29,986 nt of DNA. Source: an uncultured Bacteroidaceae bacterium. Its GTDB lineage: Bacteria; Bacteroidota; Bacteroidia; Bacteroidales; Bacteroidaceae. The position numbers and the translations under genes were made by a program. The notes under the pieces are model-generated. The model saw only the letters and a list, made by a program, of their open reading frames with translations, ran no database searches and was not told where the DNA came from. Positions 7,962-17,395 of this stretch are shown here, one piece after another. The stretch covers positions 1 to 29,986 of the forward strand of contig CAJGDX010000017.1 in NCBI GenBank assembly GCA_904502185.1, read 5' to 3'. Within the stretch, counting starts at the first letter, position 1. Every line of letters starts with the position of its first letter.

Positions 7962-10445
7962 TTATTCGATTGTCACTTCAAGTATGCCTACTGCTGCATC
8001 TTTCTGTGGTGTGATGTACAGCATAATGGCATCTGTCTCCACAGCGGTTGCAGGGTGTACCATGTTGAACTGGTTGCCGGCTGTTGCATATGAGTCGGTG
8101 ATGTATGGAGTGTATTCGTTCCATTTTCCATCTTTCATGTATTCGGCGCGCCACGACTCGGGGTATTTTACGCCCCTGTCGTCGTTGTACCAATAAACTG
8201 ATATGCTTTCTATGGGCATTTTCTTTTTCAGTTTTATTTCAACCTTTTGTTCCTGTCCCAGCTTAGGCCAGCTAGTCCATCTGGGAATAGAGGTGTCGGC
8301 TGAATTTGCAGGACGCAGATTGTCGGCGATGGCTGTAACCTCGTCGGTAAGGTATGTATAGCTTGCACTCACGTTTTCTATGTTAGGGGCAAGTTTCTTC
8401 AGGCATTTGCGTGCAGTTGCAGCATCGCGTGCGAACCACACATTCATGGCCTTGTCGCCGCGGTTGTTCCATGCGTAGTAGGGGACAAGTGTCAGTTTTG
8501 CAGAAAAATCTTCGTCTGATGTGACAGCATTGGCAGCAATCTCAATGGCTGGAATGTTTTTCATTATGCCACTCTCGAATTTCGTGATTTTCTCTTTAGT
8601 GTCGGTGTCTGTGATGTAGTATTGCGAAACGGGATAGATGTTGTCCGCTGTTTCTGCGCAATATACAAGAGGACCGCGTGTTATACAGATGCGGTTGCTG
8701 TCGGCTTCTACGCGTGCGTCGGCTTCAGAGAAACGCATTTCCATGGGAAGTTCCAACTCGACTTTATCGCCCTTTTGCCATTTGCGTTTTATGGGCATGA
8801 ATCCGTCTATTGTTGTGCTGCTGATACTCTTTCCGTTAACCGATGCTGTTATTGTGTTCTTTTTGTTGTCGGTGTAGCTGTACAGTTCGCCTGCAACAAA
8901 TTGGTCTCTGTTGCACCATGTCGGTATACGCATCCACAATGTGAATTCTGCATCGGGTGTGTCGGGCGTTACCTCTATGCTGATTTTTCCATCGAAGGGG
9001 TAGCTTGTCTCCTGGTGCAGCTTGATAGTGTTCTTTGCAAGTGCAACTTCTGTGGTGTTGCTTGCGTAGAGTGCACAGAAGATGTCATCGTCGGTATGTG
9101 AATATATCATGCCCGGAACTTGCGGAATCAGTCGCGCCAGGTTAGAGGGGCAGCATGCTGTGCCGAACCAAGGTGAGCGTCCTGCTCGTCCGTGGTTAAA
9201 TGTCTTTACGCCATCAGCTTCGAGGGGGTTTACATAGAAGAAACGGTTACCTTCGAGGTTAACTCCTGCAAGCACATTGTTGTAGAGCGACACCTCTGCA
9301 ACGTCTACATATTTTGCATCGCCTGTCATAAGGAACATTCTGTAGTTGAACAGTACGTTTCCGACAGCCGAACATGTTTCGTTGTAGGTCTCTTTGTTGG
9401 GCAGCATATAATCGGGACCGAAGCCTTCGATGTTGGGAACTGCACCAAGACCGCCTGTAATGTGCATCTTTTTGTCTACAATGTCGTGCCAGATTGATTT
9501 GAGTGCAGGAACAAGTGTGGTGTCGCCTGTGGTGGCTGCAATGTCGGCCATGCCCGAATAGAGATATGTGGCGCGTACCGCATGGCCTACCGCAGTCATC
9601 TGTTCGCGTACAGGCAGATGCTGCTGCGCATATTCGGGTGTGGTGGTTTTAATGTTGTCGGGGCGATAGGTGACTCCACGAATGTCTATGAAACGTTTGG
9701 CCATGTTCAGATAGAGGGTGTCGCCTGTCACCTGATACATCTTGATAAGTGCCAGTTCTATCTCTTCGTGTCCGGGAGCCTGGTTTACCGGCTTTCCGTC
9801 GTTGTATGCCGGGTCGCCCTCAAAGAATACCTTGTTGATGTGTCGTGCGCTTTTCTCAGCAACGTCCAGCCATTTGCGTTTGCCTGTGGCTTTGTAGTAT
9901 GCGATTGCACCCTCGTACATGTGTCCCATGTTGTACAGTTCGTGGCTGCTGATTACATACGAGTAGGGTCTGTCGCCGGTACCCCAAATGTTTCTGGGGT
10001 TACGCATCTCTTTGTCTACAATATGGTCTTCGTACAGATATCCGTCCTCTTTCTGTGCCTGTGAAATAATGTCGATTATTTCGTCCATCTGTTTTTCAAG
10101 AGCCTCGTCCTTTTCGAGTGTAAGCAGATAGGCTGCTCCCTCCATCACTTTGTAGAGGTCTGATGAAACATACAATGCAAGAGGAATCAGCTTTTCTTTC
10201 TTTTCGCCTCTGTTGAAGGCAGCTGTGCGACGCAGATTTTCGACTGCTGTTGCTGTCTTTTCCAATGAGAATGGAACAAGTGTCTTTTTCTGTATTTGCA
10301 GTCGTGGCATCCAAAAACTGTCGCAGAGACTTACCTTCTCAAAGGAGATAGGTGTCAGTGGCTCGTTCACCTTTTGCGCCTTGTCGCAAGAGGTCATCGT
10401 TGCAATTGATATTATTGCAGCTGTTAGAATTTTTGGTATTCTCAT
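7962..10445 (-). CDS. GH127 family beta-L-arabinofuranosidase-like lipoprotein
   Basis: GH127 (formerly DUF1680) enzymes remove beta-L-arabinofuranosyl groups from plant glycoproteins and pectins, using a zinc-bound cysteine nucleophile. Key residues align at the same spacing as in the characterised HypBA1: E340, E356, C358 (ETC) and the C431-C432 pair (CCPSNLAR). An alpha-barrel catalytic region (about 30-560) is followed by beta-sandwich modules. The last of these (about 680-827) resembles a discoidin or CBM32-like domain. I start at the ATG at 10445 because it gives a clean lipoprotein signal with lipobox TMTSC (C20); a TTG at 10472 is also in frame. No TonB/SusCD genes are adjacent, so the exact sugar target is unknown. 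The gene follows the LtaS-like gene by 67 nt. Confidence 0.88.
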   Translation of the reverse strand: MRIPKILTAAIISIATMTSCDKAQKVNEPLTPISFEKVSLCDSFWMPRLQIQKKTLVPFSLEKTATAVENLRRTAAFNRGEKKEKLIPLALYVSSDLYKVMEGAAYLLTLEKDEALEKQMDEIIDIISQAQKEDGYLYEDHIVDKEMRNPRNIWGTGDRPYSYVISSHELYNMGHMYEGAIAYYKATGKRKWLDVAEKSARHINKVFFEGDPAYNDGKPVNQAPGHEEIELALIKMYQVTGDTLYLNMAKRFIDIRGVTYRPDNIKTTTPEYAQQHLPVREQMTAVGHAVRATYLYSGMADIAATTGDTTLVPALKSIWHDIVDKKMHITGGLGAVPNIEGFGPDYMLPNKETYNETCSAVGNVLFNYRMFLMTGDAKYVDVAEVSLYNNVLAGVNLEGNRFFYVNPLEADGVKTFNHGRAGRSPWFGTACCPSNLARLIPQVPGMIYSHTDDDIFCALYASNTTEVALAKNTIKLHQETSYPFDGKISIEVTPDTPDAEFTLWMRIPTWCNRDQFVAGELYSYTDNKKNTITASVNGKSISSTTIDGFMPIKRKWQKGDKVELELPMEMRFSEADARVEADSNRICITRGPLVYCAETADNIYPVSQYYITDTDTKEKITKFESGIMKNIPAIEIAANAVTSDEDFSAKLTLVPYYAWNNRGDKAMNVWFARDAATARKCLKKLAPNIENVSASYTYLTDEVTAIADNLRPANSADTSIPRWTSWPKLGQEQKVEIKLKKKMPIESISVYWYNDDRGVKYPESWRAEYMKDGKWNEYTPYITDSYATAGNQFNMVHPATAVETDAIMLYITPQKDAAVGILEVTIE

Positions 10446-10512
10446 AGTTATATTTTGTTTAATTAAATTCAAGTTTGCAGGGTAGTAGCTGTTTCAATTG
10501 TTGATATACCGC

Positions 10513-12498
10513 CTATTGATTGTTTTTGGCAAATTTCAATTGGTAATATATCTTCATCAGCAGTTCGCGTGCCTGCATCATCTTCATCAGTTGCTCATTG
10601 TCGCTACCTTCGGGTGCCAGCAATTGCTTTTCGTTGTAGCTGTAGTAAAGTGAATCGTCCCGATGCGGGTCAAAGAGATTCTGTCCAATGTTCAGATAGC
10701 GTGTACCTCTCTTCAGTGTCAGAGGGGCAAGTGTCGGCAGCAGGTCGAAGTGTGAACCATGGCGATTTTCGAATTTTGCGATGTCGCTGCTGTCGGGACG
10801 CATACTCTCGGGCATATAAATATATAATGGTACAGCGTGTCTGTGCTTGACATCTACGCGCCCTTCGCTGTAGTCGAGTATGGTGCGTACATTGTGGTCA
10901 CCGGTTACGGCTACAATGGTGTTTGCTGCCAATGGACTTTTCTTGAATTTTTCAAGGAAATTTCCGAGCGACTGGTTGGCATACTGTATGCCTTTTCCAT
11001 ACTTTGTAAGCACATCATCGTTGCCTGTGAGCATCGGCGACTTGTACCATAGCTCTGTTAGTGGCGGAAGCTCCATATCCTCGGGAAATGTGAAGGGAGG
11101 ATGGTTGGTTGTTGTCAGCGTAAGGATGAATTGTGGCTTATCGCTGTTTTTCTCCATTCTGTCGAGCAGGTATGTGTAAAGATATTCGTCGTATACGCCA
11201 ATAACGCTGGTCGAGCTTCCGGCAACCTTGTGCAGCAGTTCCTGCTTGCCTATGATGGCGTCGAAATGCTGGTGAGTCAACCCTTCGAGTACATTTTCCC
11301 ATGTGGGGTCCATGCCGGTGACAAATGCTGTGCTGTATCCATTCTCTTTGAAGGGGCTGGCAATGGATGTGGGGAATGTGGTGAAGCGGTAGCGCGAATT
11401 GAAGAAACGCAGATAGGGCATAGCCATTGTCACGGTTTCCAAAGAGTATATGGTGCCGTTGCGTACCGACTGGAAATTGTTCAGCAGAATATCGCTTTTC
11501 AGGTGTGGGCGCAGAGTTGTAAGAATATCCAGCGAGTCGCCTCTGTCCATGCTGTTAAGGTAGCTGCTCCAGCTTTCGTTCAGAATGAGCAGCAGGTTGG
11601 GGCGGTTTTCTGCAAGTGTGCTGTCTACTGTGGCAAACAGCAGGTTGTCGAGCAGTGTCTCGGTGTCGTTGCAGTCGGGGATGTTTTTGTATCCCGCAGC
11701 ATGTATCAGCTCTTCGAGGTTCTTGTATCCGCCCTCTTTCAGCAGCTCCTCGGTGGTCATCAGTTTGTAGCTGTTCTTACGCTCTTTCCATGCCTTTTTC
11801 AGCAGATAAAGAGCATTTGGAACCGATTGGTTCATTGTTTCGTCAGTAGAAACCACAAAGTGTTCCACCTGCAGAGTGTAGCGTGTGACAGAGCCACGTA
11901 TCATTGCAAATGTTATTGCTGCAATAAGCACCGGCATCAGATATGTGATGCGCATTTGCATCCATTTACGTGGCTTTATTCTTATCTTGCCGATGGCTTT
12001 TCCTGTGAGGCTTAGAATTGTTGCAGCCACCGCCAGACACAGCAGTATCGTCATGCAGGGATAATCCTGCCACATTGTCTGTATCAGTCCCCATGGACCT
12101 TCGTCGAAAAAGTCGAAAAAGACAACATTGTAACGGCTGTTGAAGTTGTCGTAGTAGAATGTTTCAGCGGTAACCAATCCCAGCAGCAGTGTCAGCATCA
12201 CCGTAAAGTAATGTCGCATGATTGTCGAAAAACTTGCGATATTCTTGCTCAGATAGGGAACAAACAGTGTGGCAAGCGTCATTGGTGCTGCAATATACGA
12301 TATTGCCTGCAAGTCGAAGCGCGACGCATTGTATATCAACAATGGCAGGCTCTTCTTGTGGTCGAGTATATTGTCGAGTGAAGTATGTTGCAGCAGGTAG
12401 ATGATGCGTGAAGCGGCAAACATGGCCAATCCTATGGCATAATATATGATTACCTGAAGGTAAAGGCTCAAAAGATTGGCTGTCTTTTTTTCTGTCAT
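10513..12498 (-). CDS. LtaS/OpgB-type membrane sulfatase-fold enzyme (phosphoglycerol or phosphoethanolamine transferase-like)
   Basis: The 661-aa protein has five hydrophobic segments in the first 200 residues (about 12-35, 63-83, 95-113, 147-165, 184-201), followed by a large extracytoplasmic alkaline-phosphatase-superfamily domain. Metal and catalytic residues are visible: E308 in ILNESW, T349 in RNGTIYSLE as the likely nucleophile, the TTNHPPF motif (463-469), and D534-H535 in VTGDHN. Relatives transfer phosphoglycerol or phosphoethanolamine from phospholipids to envelope glycans. Gram-negative Bacteroidota do not make lipoteichoic acid, so the acceptor is probably a lipid or periplasmic glycan (inference). 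It lies 39 nt after aroE and 67 nt before the GH127 gene and is probably co-transcribed. The specific reaction cannot be assigned. Confidence 0.87.
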   Translation of the reverse strand: MTEKKTANLLSLYLQVIIYYAIGLAMFAASRIIYLLQHTSLDNILDHKKSLPLLIYNASRFDLQAISYIAAPMTLATLFVPYLSKNIASFSTIMRHYFTVMLTLLLGLVTAETFYYDNFNSRYNVVFFDFFDEGPWGLIQTMWQDYPCMTILLCLAVAATILSLTGKAIGKIRIKPRKWMQMRITYLMPVLIAAITFAMIRGSVTRYTLQVEHFVVSTDETMNQSVPNALYLLKKAWKERKNSYKLMTTEELLKEGGYKNLEELIHAAGYKNIPDCNDTETLLDNLLFATVDSTLAENRPNLLLILNESWSSYLNSMDRGDSLDILTTLRPHLKSDILLNNFQSVRNGTIYSLETVTMAMPYLRFFNSRYRFTTFPTSIASPFKENGYSTAFVTGMDPTWENVLEGLTHQHFDAIIGKQELLHKVAGSSTSVIGVYDEYLYTYLLDRMEKNSDKPQFILTLTTTNHPPFTFPEDMELPPLTELWYKSPMLTGNDDVLTKYGKGIQYANQSLGNFLEKFKKSPLAANTIVAVTGDHNVRTILDYSEGRVDVKHRHAVPLYIYMPESMRPDSSDIAKFENRHGSHFDLLPTLAPLTLKRGTRYLNIGQNLFDPHRDDSLYYSYNEKQLLAPEGSDNEQLMKMMQARELLMKIYYQLKFAKNNQ

Positions 12499-12537
12499 TG
12501 GTTATTCTGTAGTTGTTAGAAACTGTAAGTGTGTCTG

Positions 12538-13290
12538 TTATTCATTGTTCCAGATTTCCCACGAAGCAAGTGCTTGAAGATACCACATTTCGTATCCGCT
12601 CTTTGTGCGCGCACCCTTTTCTTTTCCATTTCTCAGGAAAAGAGTCTCTTCGGGGTTGTACACAATGTCGTACAGAATGTGGCCGGTTGTCAAATAGTCG
12701 TATGGAATATCGGGGCATTTATCTATGCCGTGTCCGGTCATGCCCAGCGGAGTACAGTTGACGATGACCGTGTGTGTTGCCATTATTTCGGGAGTGATGT
12801 CGCTGTATGCAATGGCATCAGGGCTTGCAGTGCGTGATACGGGCTGCACTTCCAGTCCCAGCTGTTGCAGCGCATATATAATGGCTTTGGATGCTCCGCC
12901 GGTGCCAAGAACCAATGCCTTCCTGTCGTTGGTGCCGAGCAGCGGAGCTATGGAACGTGAGAACCCAATCACATCGCTGTTGTAGCCTTTTAGGCGTGGT
13001 GTGCCCTCGCTGTCGCGCAGCACTTTCACTACATTGACAGCGTTTATTGTACGTGCTTCGTCGCTCATGCTCTCAAGGTAGTCCATCACCTGCAGTTTGT
13101 AGGGGATGGTGACGTTGAATCCGCAGAGTGTAGGCTGCTCTTCTAATACATCCTGCAACTCTTCTATGCTTTGCAGCTCAAACGGCAGATATTGAGCATC
13201 GATGCCCTCATCGGCAAACTTCTTGTTGAAGAATGCCGGTGACGCCGATTGTGCTAATGGATTCCCGATTATTCCGTATGTTTTTTTCAT
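12538..13290 (-). CDS. aroE: Shikimate dehydrogenase
   Basis: Reduces 3-dehydroshikimate to shikimate with NADPH in aromatic amino-acid synthesis. The 250 residues carry the shikimate-binding PLAQSASP (11-18), the catalytic lysine K65 in NVTIPYK, N86 in INAVN, the catalytic D106 in GYNSD, the NADP-binding loop GTGGASKA (129-136), NCTPLGM, and the C-terminal SGYEMWYLQA helix with the conserved glutamine. It is slightly shorter than E. coli AroE (272 aa) but complete. It is separated from purC upstream by 122 nt containing a strong hairpin, and is followed closely by the LtaS-like gene. Confidence 0.95.
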   Translation of the reverse strand: MKKTYGIIGNPLAQSASPAFFNKKFADEGIDAQYLPFELQSIEELQDVLEEQPTLCGFNVTIPYKLQVMDYLESMSDEARTINAVNVVKVLRDSEGTPRLKGYNSDVIGFSRSIAPLLGTNDRKALVLGTGGASKAIIYALQQLGLEVQPVSRTASPDAIAYSDITPEIMATHTVIVNCTPLGMTGHGIDKCPDIPYDYLTTGHILYDIVYNPEETLFLRNGKEKGARTKSGYEMWYLQALASWEIWNNE

Positions 13291-13354
13291 TGTGTGGCAA
13301 TGTTTGGTATCTGAACTGCTGTTGCCGGCAGTTGGTGCAGGTACTTTATATTTT

Positions 13355-13395
13355 AGGGAGGTTCTTATAACAAATTAAAAGAACCTCCCTTTTTT
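13355..13395 (+). terminator. Hairpin with U-tract on the plus strand, between purC and aroE
   Basis: A perfect 12-bp stem (13355-13366 with 13379-13390) and a 12-nt loop are followed by a T run on the plus strand only. Both flanking genes are on the minus strand, where the stem is followed by A residues instead. It is therefore a textbook terminator for antisense transcription and an unusual one for purC. It may still act as an RNA 3'-end stabiliser for purC mRNA. Confidence 0.6.
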
Positions 13396-13412
13396 AATTG
13401 ACGATTGTCTGT

Positions 13413-14357
13413 TTAGCAACCGAGGTAATCCTTGATGTTAGCCTTGATGCGCTCGTCGATGTGTTCTGTGTCGCTCTTGACGAAAGGTTTGCCTACGATG
13501 TGCTCGTAAAGTTCGATGTAGCGCTCCGATACGCTGTTTACATATTCGTCGCTCATTTCGGGAACCTGCTGACCCTCCTGCCCCATAAAGCCATTCTCGA
13601 TGAGCCACTGGCGTACGAACTCTTTCGAGAGCTGTTTCTGAGGCTCGCCCTTCTCGAATTTCTCCTGATAACCCTCGGCGTAGAAGTAACGTGAAGAGTC
13701 GGGGGTGTGAATCTCGTCGATAAGATAAATCTTGCCGTCGCGTTTACCGAACTCATATTTTGTGTCTACAAGGATAAGACCCTTTTCAGCTGCCATCTGG
13801 CTGCCACGCTCAAAGAGTGCGTAGGTGTATTTCTCAAGCTGCTCGTAGTCCTCGGCGCTGACGATGCCCTGTGCGATGATTTCCTCTTTTGAGATATTCT
13901 CATCGTGTCCCTCATCTGCCTTTGTTGTGGGAGTGATGATGGGTGTGGGGAATTTCTCATTCTCGCGCATTCCCTCGGGGAGTGTAACACCGCAGAGTGA
14001 ACGACAACCGTTCTTGTACTCGCGCCATGCGCTGCCTGTCAGGTAGCCGCGGATAATCATTTCCACGCGGAATCCCTCACACTTCAGACCTACTGTTACC
14101 ATGGGGTCGGGTGTGGCAAGCTTCCAGTTGGGTACGATGTCAGCTGTTGCATCGAGGAATGTTGATGCAATCTGGTTCAGAACCTGTCCTTTGAAGGGGA
14201 TGCCTTTGGGAAGTATTACGTCGAATGCCGAAATACGGTCTGTAGCAACCATTACCAAAAGGTCGTCGCCAATGTTGTAGACGTCGCGTACTTTACCGTG
14301 GTATAGACTTTTCTGTTTTTTAAAGTGAAAATCTGTTGTTGTTAATGCTTTTGCCAT
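13413..14357 (-). CDS. purC: Phosphoribosylaminoimidazole-succinocarboxamide (SAICAR) synthase
   Basis: Ligates aspartate to CAIR in step eight of purine synthesis, using ATP. The 314 aa fit the longer PurC type rather than the 237-aa E. coli form. Recognisable are GKVRDVYN (21-28), the DRISAFDV loop (about 40-47), the substrate-binding segment MIIRGYLTGSAWREY (about 100-114), the ATP-site strand LVDTKYEFG, and the IDEIHTPDSSRY signature that binds metal and nucleotide. The gene begins 6 nt after the phoH-like gene and is probably in the same transcript. No pur regulator site or PurR box is apparent in this short gap. Confidence 0.96.
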   Translation of the reverse strand: MAKALTTTDFHFKKQKSLYHGKVRDVYNIGDDLLVMVATDRISAFDVILPKGIPFKGQVLNQIASTFLDATADIVPNWKLATPDPMVTVGLKCEGFRVEMIIRGYLTGSAWREYKNGCRSLCGVTLPEGMRENEKFPTPIITPTTKADEGHDENISKEEIIAQGIVSAEDYEQLEKYTYALFERGSQMAAEKGLILVDTKYEFGKRDGKIYLIDEIHTPDSSRYFYAEGYQEKFEKGEPQKQLSKEFVRQWLIENGFMGQEGQQVPEMSDEYVNSVSERYIELYEHIVGKPFVKSDTEHIDERIKANIKDYLGC

Positions 14358-14363
14358 GATTCT

Positions 14364-15323
14364 CTATTTTTTATTGGTTTCTTTCAATTTCTGTTCGTAA
14401 TCTTCGTATGCGTTGACAATGCGTGTCACCAACTTGTGACGAACAATGTCTTTTTTGTTCAGTTCTATAAAGGAGATACCTTTTACATCTTTCAGAATGT
14501 GCAGAGCCTGTGTCAGTCCCGATCCCTGATTCTGTGGCAGGTCGACCTGTGTGAGGTCGCCGGTTATCACCATCTTGGTGTTGTTGCCCATGCGGGTGAG
14601 GAACATCTTTATCTGCTGCGGAGTGGTGTTCTGTGCTTCGTCCAGAATGACAATGGCATCGTTCAGTGTGCGTCCACGCATAAATGCCAGCGGCGCTATC
14701 TGTATTACGTTCATGTCCATATACTCCTTGAGTTTGGCACCGTGTATCATATCCTCAAGCGCGTCGTAGAGCGGTTGCAGATAGGGGTCTATCTTGTCGC
14801 GCATGTCGCCGGGCAGAAATCCGAGCTTCTCGCCTGCCTCCACAGCCGGACGGCTGAGAATAATCTTTCTTATTTCGCGGTTCTTAAGTGCGCGTACGGC
14901 CAAGGCTATGGCTGTGTAGGTCTTTCCGGTTCCGGCAGGGCCCACTGCAAATATCATGTCATTCTTTGAAAACTCCTCAACCAGGCGGCACTGATTCTCG
15001 CTGCGGGGGTAGATGGGCTTGCCGTTAACATTGTAGACAATGACATTGCTGTCGCTGCCTTTGTCGCTTTTCTTTCCGTTTACAGCGTCTATTATAGCCT
15101 CTTCGTCTATGCTGTTGTAGCGTGAGCAGTGGTCCATCAGTCTGTTCACGACATTGTGGAAACGTTCAAGTTCCTCTTCGTCGCCAATGGCTTTTATTAT
15201 GTTGTCACGTGCTACAATGCGCAACTTGGGGTAGAGTTTCTTGAGCATTGTAAGGTGTGTGTTGTTTGCTCCGTAGAAACTTACAACGTCTATTCCTTCA
15301 AGTATTATATGTTGTTCTATCAT
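14364..15323 (-). CDS. phoH: PhoH-like ATPase (YbeZ type)
   Basis: PhoH-like proteins are cytosolic P-loop NTPases related to superfamily I helicases and linked to RNA metabolism; the E. coli YbeZ form partners with the endonuclease YbeY. The 319-aa product has an N-terminal KH-like or small alpha/beta segment (1-100), Walker A GPAGTGKT (128-135), Walker B VILDEAQ (225-231), the TGDLTQVDLP sensor (about 254-263) and a conserved C-terminal RIVNAYE helix. It is the first gene of the minus-strand run ending with GH127. Its start lies back to back with the GH110 gene across a 236-nt divergent spacer. No ybeY is adjacent here. Confidence 0.93.
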   Translation of the reverse strand: MIEQHIILEGIDVVSFYGANNTHLTMLKKLYPKLRIVARDNIIKAIGDEEELERFHNVVNRLMDHCSRYNSIDEEAIIDAVNGKKSDKGSDSNVIVYNVNGKPIYPRSENQCRLVEEFSKNDMIFAVGPAGTGKTYTAIALAVRALKNREIRKIILSRPAVEAGEKLGFLPGDMRDKIDPYLQPLYDALEDMIHGAKLKEYMDMNVIQIAPLAFMRGRTLNDAIVILDEAQNTTPQQIKMFLTRMGNNTKMVITGDLTQVDLPQNQGSGLTQALHILKDVKGISFIELNKKDIVRHKLVTRIVNAYEDYEQKLKETNKK

Positions 15324-15437
15324 TATTCAAATACTGTGCAAATGGAACTTTCCCATTTTTCTTTGCGAAGATAATACTTTTTCTGCTATCTGTGTCAGTT
15401 TTTTTGCGAGTTTATACTATTTATAAAGGAAATACTT

Positions 15438-15445
15438 TATCTTTG
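15438..15445 (+). promoter_or_regulatory. Bacteroides-type -7 box for the GH110 gene
   Basis: TATCTTTG matches the TAnnTTTG consensus exactly and would place the start of transcription near 15452, giving a leader of about 108 nt before the GH110 ATG. No clear TTTG sits at the usual 19-21 nt upstream. It is the only promoter-like element I can defend in the 236-nt spacer between the divergent phoH-like and GH110 genes, and I see no regulator-binding repeat there. Confidence 0.5.
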
Positions 15446-15559
15446 TCTCAAGAATGTGGTTTTGCCGATGTAACGATTCGTTTACAGAGTGCAGGCAAAA
15501 AGGGGTAAAAACCTTCGCGCTACCCACAAAAATACGACAATTCAATAAATACTATACCG

Positions 15560-17377
15560 ATGAAAAAGATTTCTATACAACTATTGGCAACAATGGCTTT
15601 GTTGCTCTCTTCGTGTGGCGAAAAAGTTTATCGTGCATCCGATTTCGGCATTGTGCCAAATACCGGCGAGGATGTCAGCAAGGCACTCTCCACCCTCATC
15701 GAAACCATTAAAAACGAGAATAACGGCAAGGCTGTCCGCCTTGTGTTTGATAAGGGAGAGTATGACTTTTTCCCTTCAGGGGCTAATGTGCGTGACTATT
15801 ATATCTCCAATCACGACCAGGACAATCCCAAAATGGTGGCCGTGGCACTCGAGGGACTGAAAAATTTCACTCTCGACGGTGGTAATTCCGATTTTTACAT
15901 GAATGGCCGTATGTTGCCATTGTCGATAGTCGATTGCGAAAACTGTGCAGTGGAAAACCTTCACATAGACACTCGTGCCCCTCAGATTACCCAGGTCGAG
16001 ATTCTTAAGAATGAAGCCGACAGCGGTTACATCACCTATCGCATTGCACCTTATGTCAAATACAAGATTGTCGATAAGCGCTTGGTTGTAGGTGGCGAGA
16101 ACTGGGAATTTACCCCCACATGGGGTATAGCCTTCGACGGCAAGACCCGACACCTCGTCTATCGTACCAGTGATATTGGAGTGGGAGCAAACAATGTCGA
16201 GGAGATTGAACCCTACGTACTCCGTGCAAAATGGAACGATTCACGTTTGTTGCCCGGTACAATTGTGGCTATGCGCTCCTACCACCGTCCCACCCCCGGA
16301 ATATTCCTGACAGGAAGTAAAAACACCGAACTCAAAAATACAACTGTACACTATGCCGAAGGCATGGGATTGCTTGCGCAGGTATCCGAGAATATACTGC
16401 TCGACAGCTTCTCTGTTGCGCTTCGTGGCGAAAATGACTCACGCTATTTCACTACCCAGGCCGATGCTACACATTTCTCGGGCTGCAAGGGTAAAATAAC
16501 CTCAGTTAACGGCCTGTACGAAGGAATGATGGACGATGCGATAAACGTACACGGCACCTATCTGCGTGTGGTTAAACGCCTCGACGACAAGACACTTGTA
16601 GGCCGTTATATGCACGGACAGGCTTACGGCTTCTATTGGGGTGGTGCAGGCGATGCAGTACAGTTCGTGAAGTCTGATGTAAGGGAAATTGTCGGCGATA
16701 ACAAGATAGTGGAAATATCTCCTTACGACAAAGAGACGCTTAATGGTTGCAGGGAGTTTAAGATAACTTTCGAACAACCTGTTCCTGCTGATGCAGACAA
16801 TGGCAAATATGGCATTGAGAATCTCGAGTGGACTCCCGAGGTCTATTTTGCCGGTAACACCATTCGCAACAACCGCGCACGCGGTACACTCTTCAGCACT
16901 CCCAAGCGCACAGTTGTCGAGAATAACTTGTTTGACCACACCTCGGGTACTGCAATTTTGCTGTGCGGCGACTGCAACGGCTGGTTCGAGACAGGTGCAT
17001 GCCGCGACGTGCTCATCCGCAACAACAAATTCATCAATGCACTCACAAACATGTTCCAGTTTACCGATGGAGTAATCTCAATTTACCCCGAGATTCCCAA
17101 TCTTGCCGAGCAGAAAAAATATTTCCACGGTGGCAATGGTAAGGGTGTTGTAATAGAAAACAACATCTTCGAGACATTCGATGCTCCGTTGGTATATGCA
17201 AAGTCGCTCGATGGATTGGTGTTCCGCAACAACAAGGTAATTGTGAACGACGACTTCAAACCCTTCCATTGGAATCGCCACCGTTTCCTCTTCGACCGTG
17301 TTGTGAACGCAACAATCGAAAACAATGAGTTCGATGGCGGCTTTGACGAGAGCAAAGATGTTAAATACAGATATTAA
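15560..17377 (+). CDS. GH110 family alpha-1,3-galactosidase, lipoprotein
   Basis: GH110 enzymes are inverting alpha-1,3-galactosidases that remove terminal galactose from blood-group B antigen or linear alpha-Gal epitopes. The 605-aa length matches the Bacteroides enzymes. A lipoprotein signal ends in LLLSSC (C19), so the protein should be anchored in the outer membrane or periplasm. The rest is a right-handed parallel beta-helix with repeated asparagine-rich turns such as VIENNIFE and VFRNNKV. The conserved GMMDDAINVHGTYLRV segment holds the aspartate pair D325-D326, corresponding to catalytic acids in studied GH110 proteins. Whether it is subfamily A (branched) or B (linear and branched) cannot be decided. 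It stands alone without SusCD partners; a palindrome follows the stop. Confidence 0.87.
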   Translation: MKKISIQLLATMALLLSSCGEKVYRASDFGIVPNTGEDVSKALSTLIETIKNENNGKAVRLVFDKGEYDFFPSGANVRDYYISNHDQDNPKMVAVALEGLKNFTLDGGNSDFYMNGRMLPLSIVDCENCAVENLHIDTRAPQITQVEILKNEADSGYITYRIAPYVKYKIVDKRLVVGGENWEFTPTWGIAFDGKTRHLVYRTSDIGVGANNVEEIEPYVLRAKWNDSRLLPGTIVAMRSYHRPTPGIFLTGSKNTELKNTTVHYAEGMGLLAQVSENILLDSFSVALRGENDSRYFTTQADATHFSGCKGKITSVNGLYEGMMDDAINVHGTYLRVVKRLDDKTLVGRYMHGQAYGFYWGGAGDAVQFVKSDVREIVGDNKIVEISPYDKETLNGCREFKITFEQPVPADADNGKYGIENLEWTPEVYFAGNTIRNNRARGTLFSTPKRTVVENNLFDHTSGTAILLCGDCNGWFETGACRDVLIRNNKFINALTNMFQFTDGVISIYPEIPNLAEQKKYFHGGNGKGVVIENNIFETFDAPLVYAKSLDGLVFRNNKVIVNDDFKPFHWNRHRFLFDRVVNATIENNEFDGGFDESKDVKYRY

Positions 17378-17395
17378 TTATATTTCAACCAACTG

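Noticed and set aside
10446..10472. In-frame TTG start upstream of the GH127 ATG
   Set aside because: It would add nine polar residues before a standard lipoprotein signal; the ATG at 10445 gives the expected signal. The same reasoning rejects TTG starts at 25774 and 17466.
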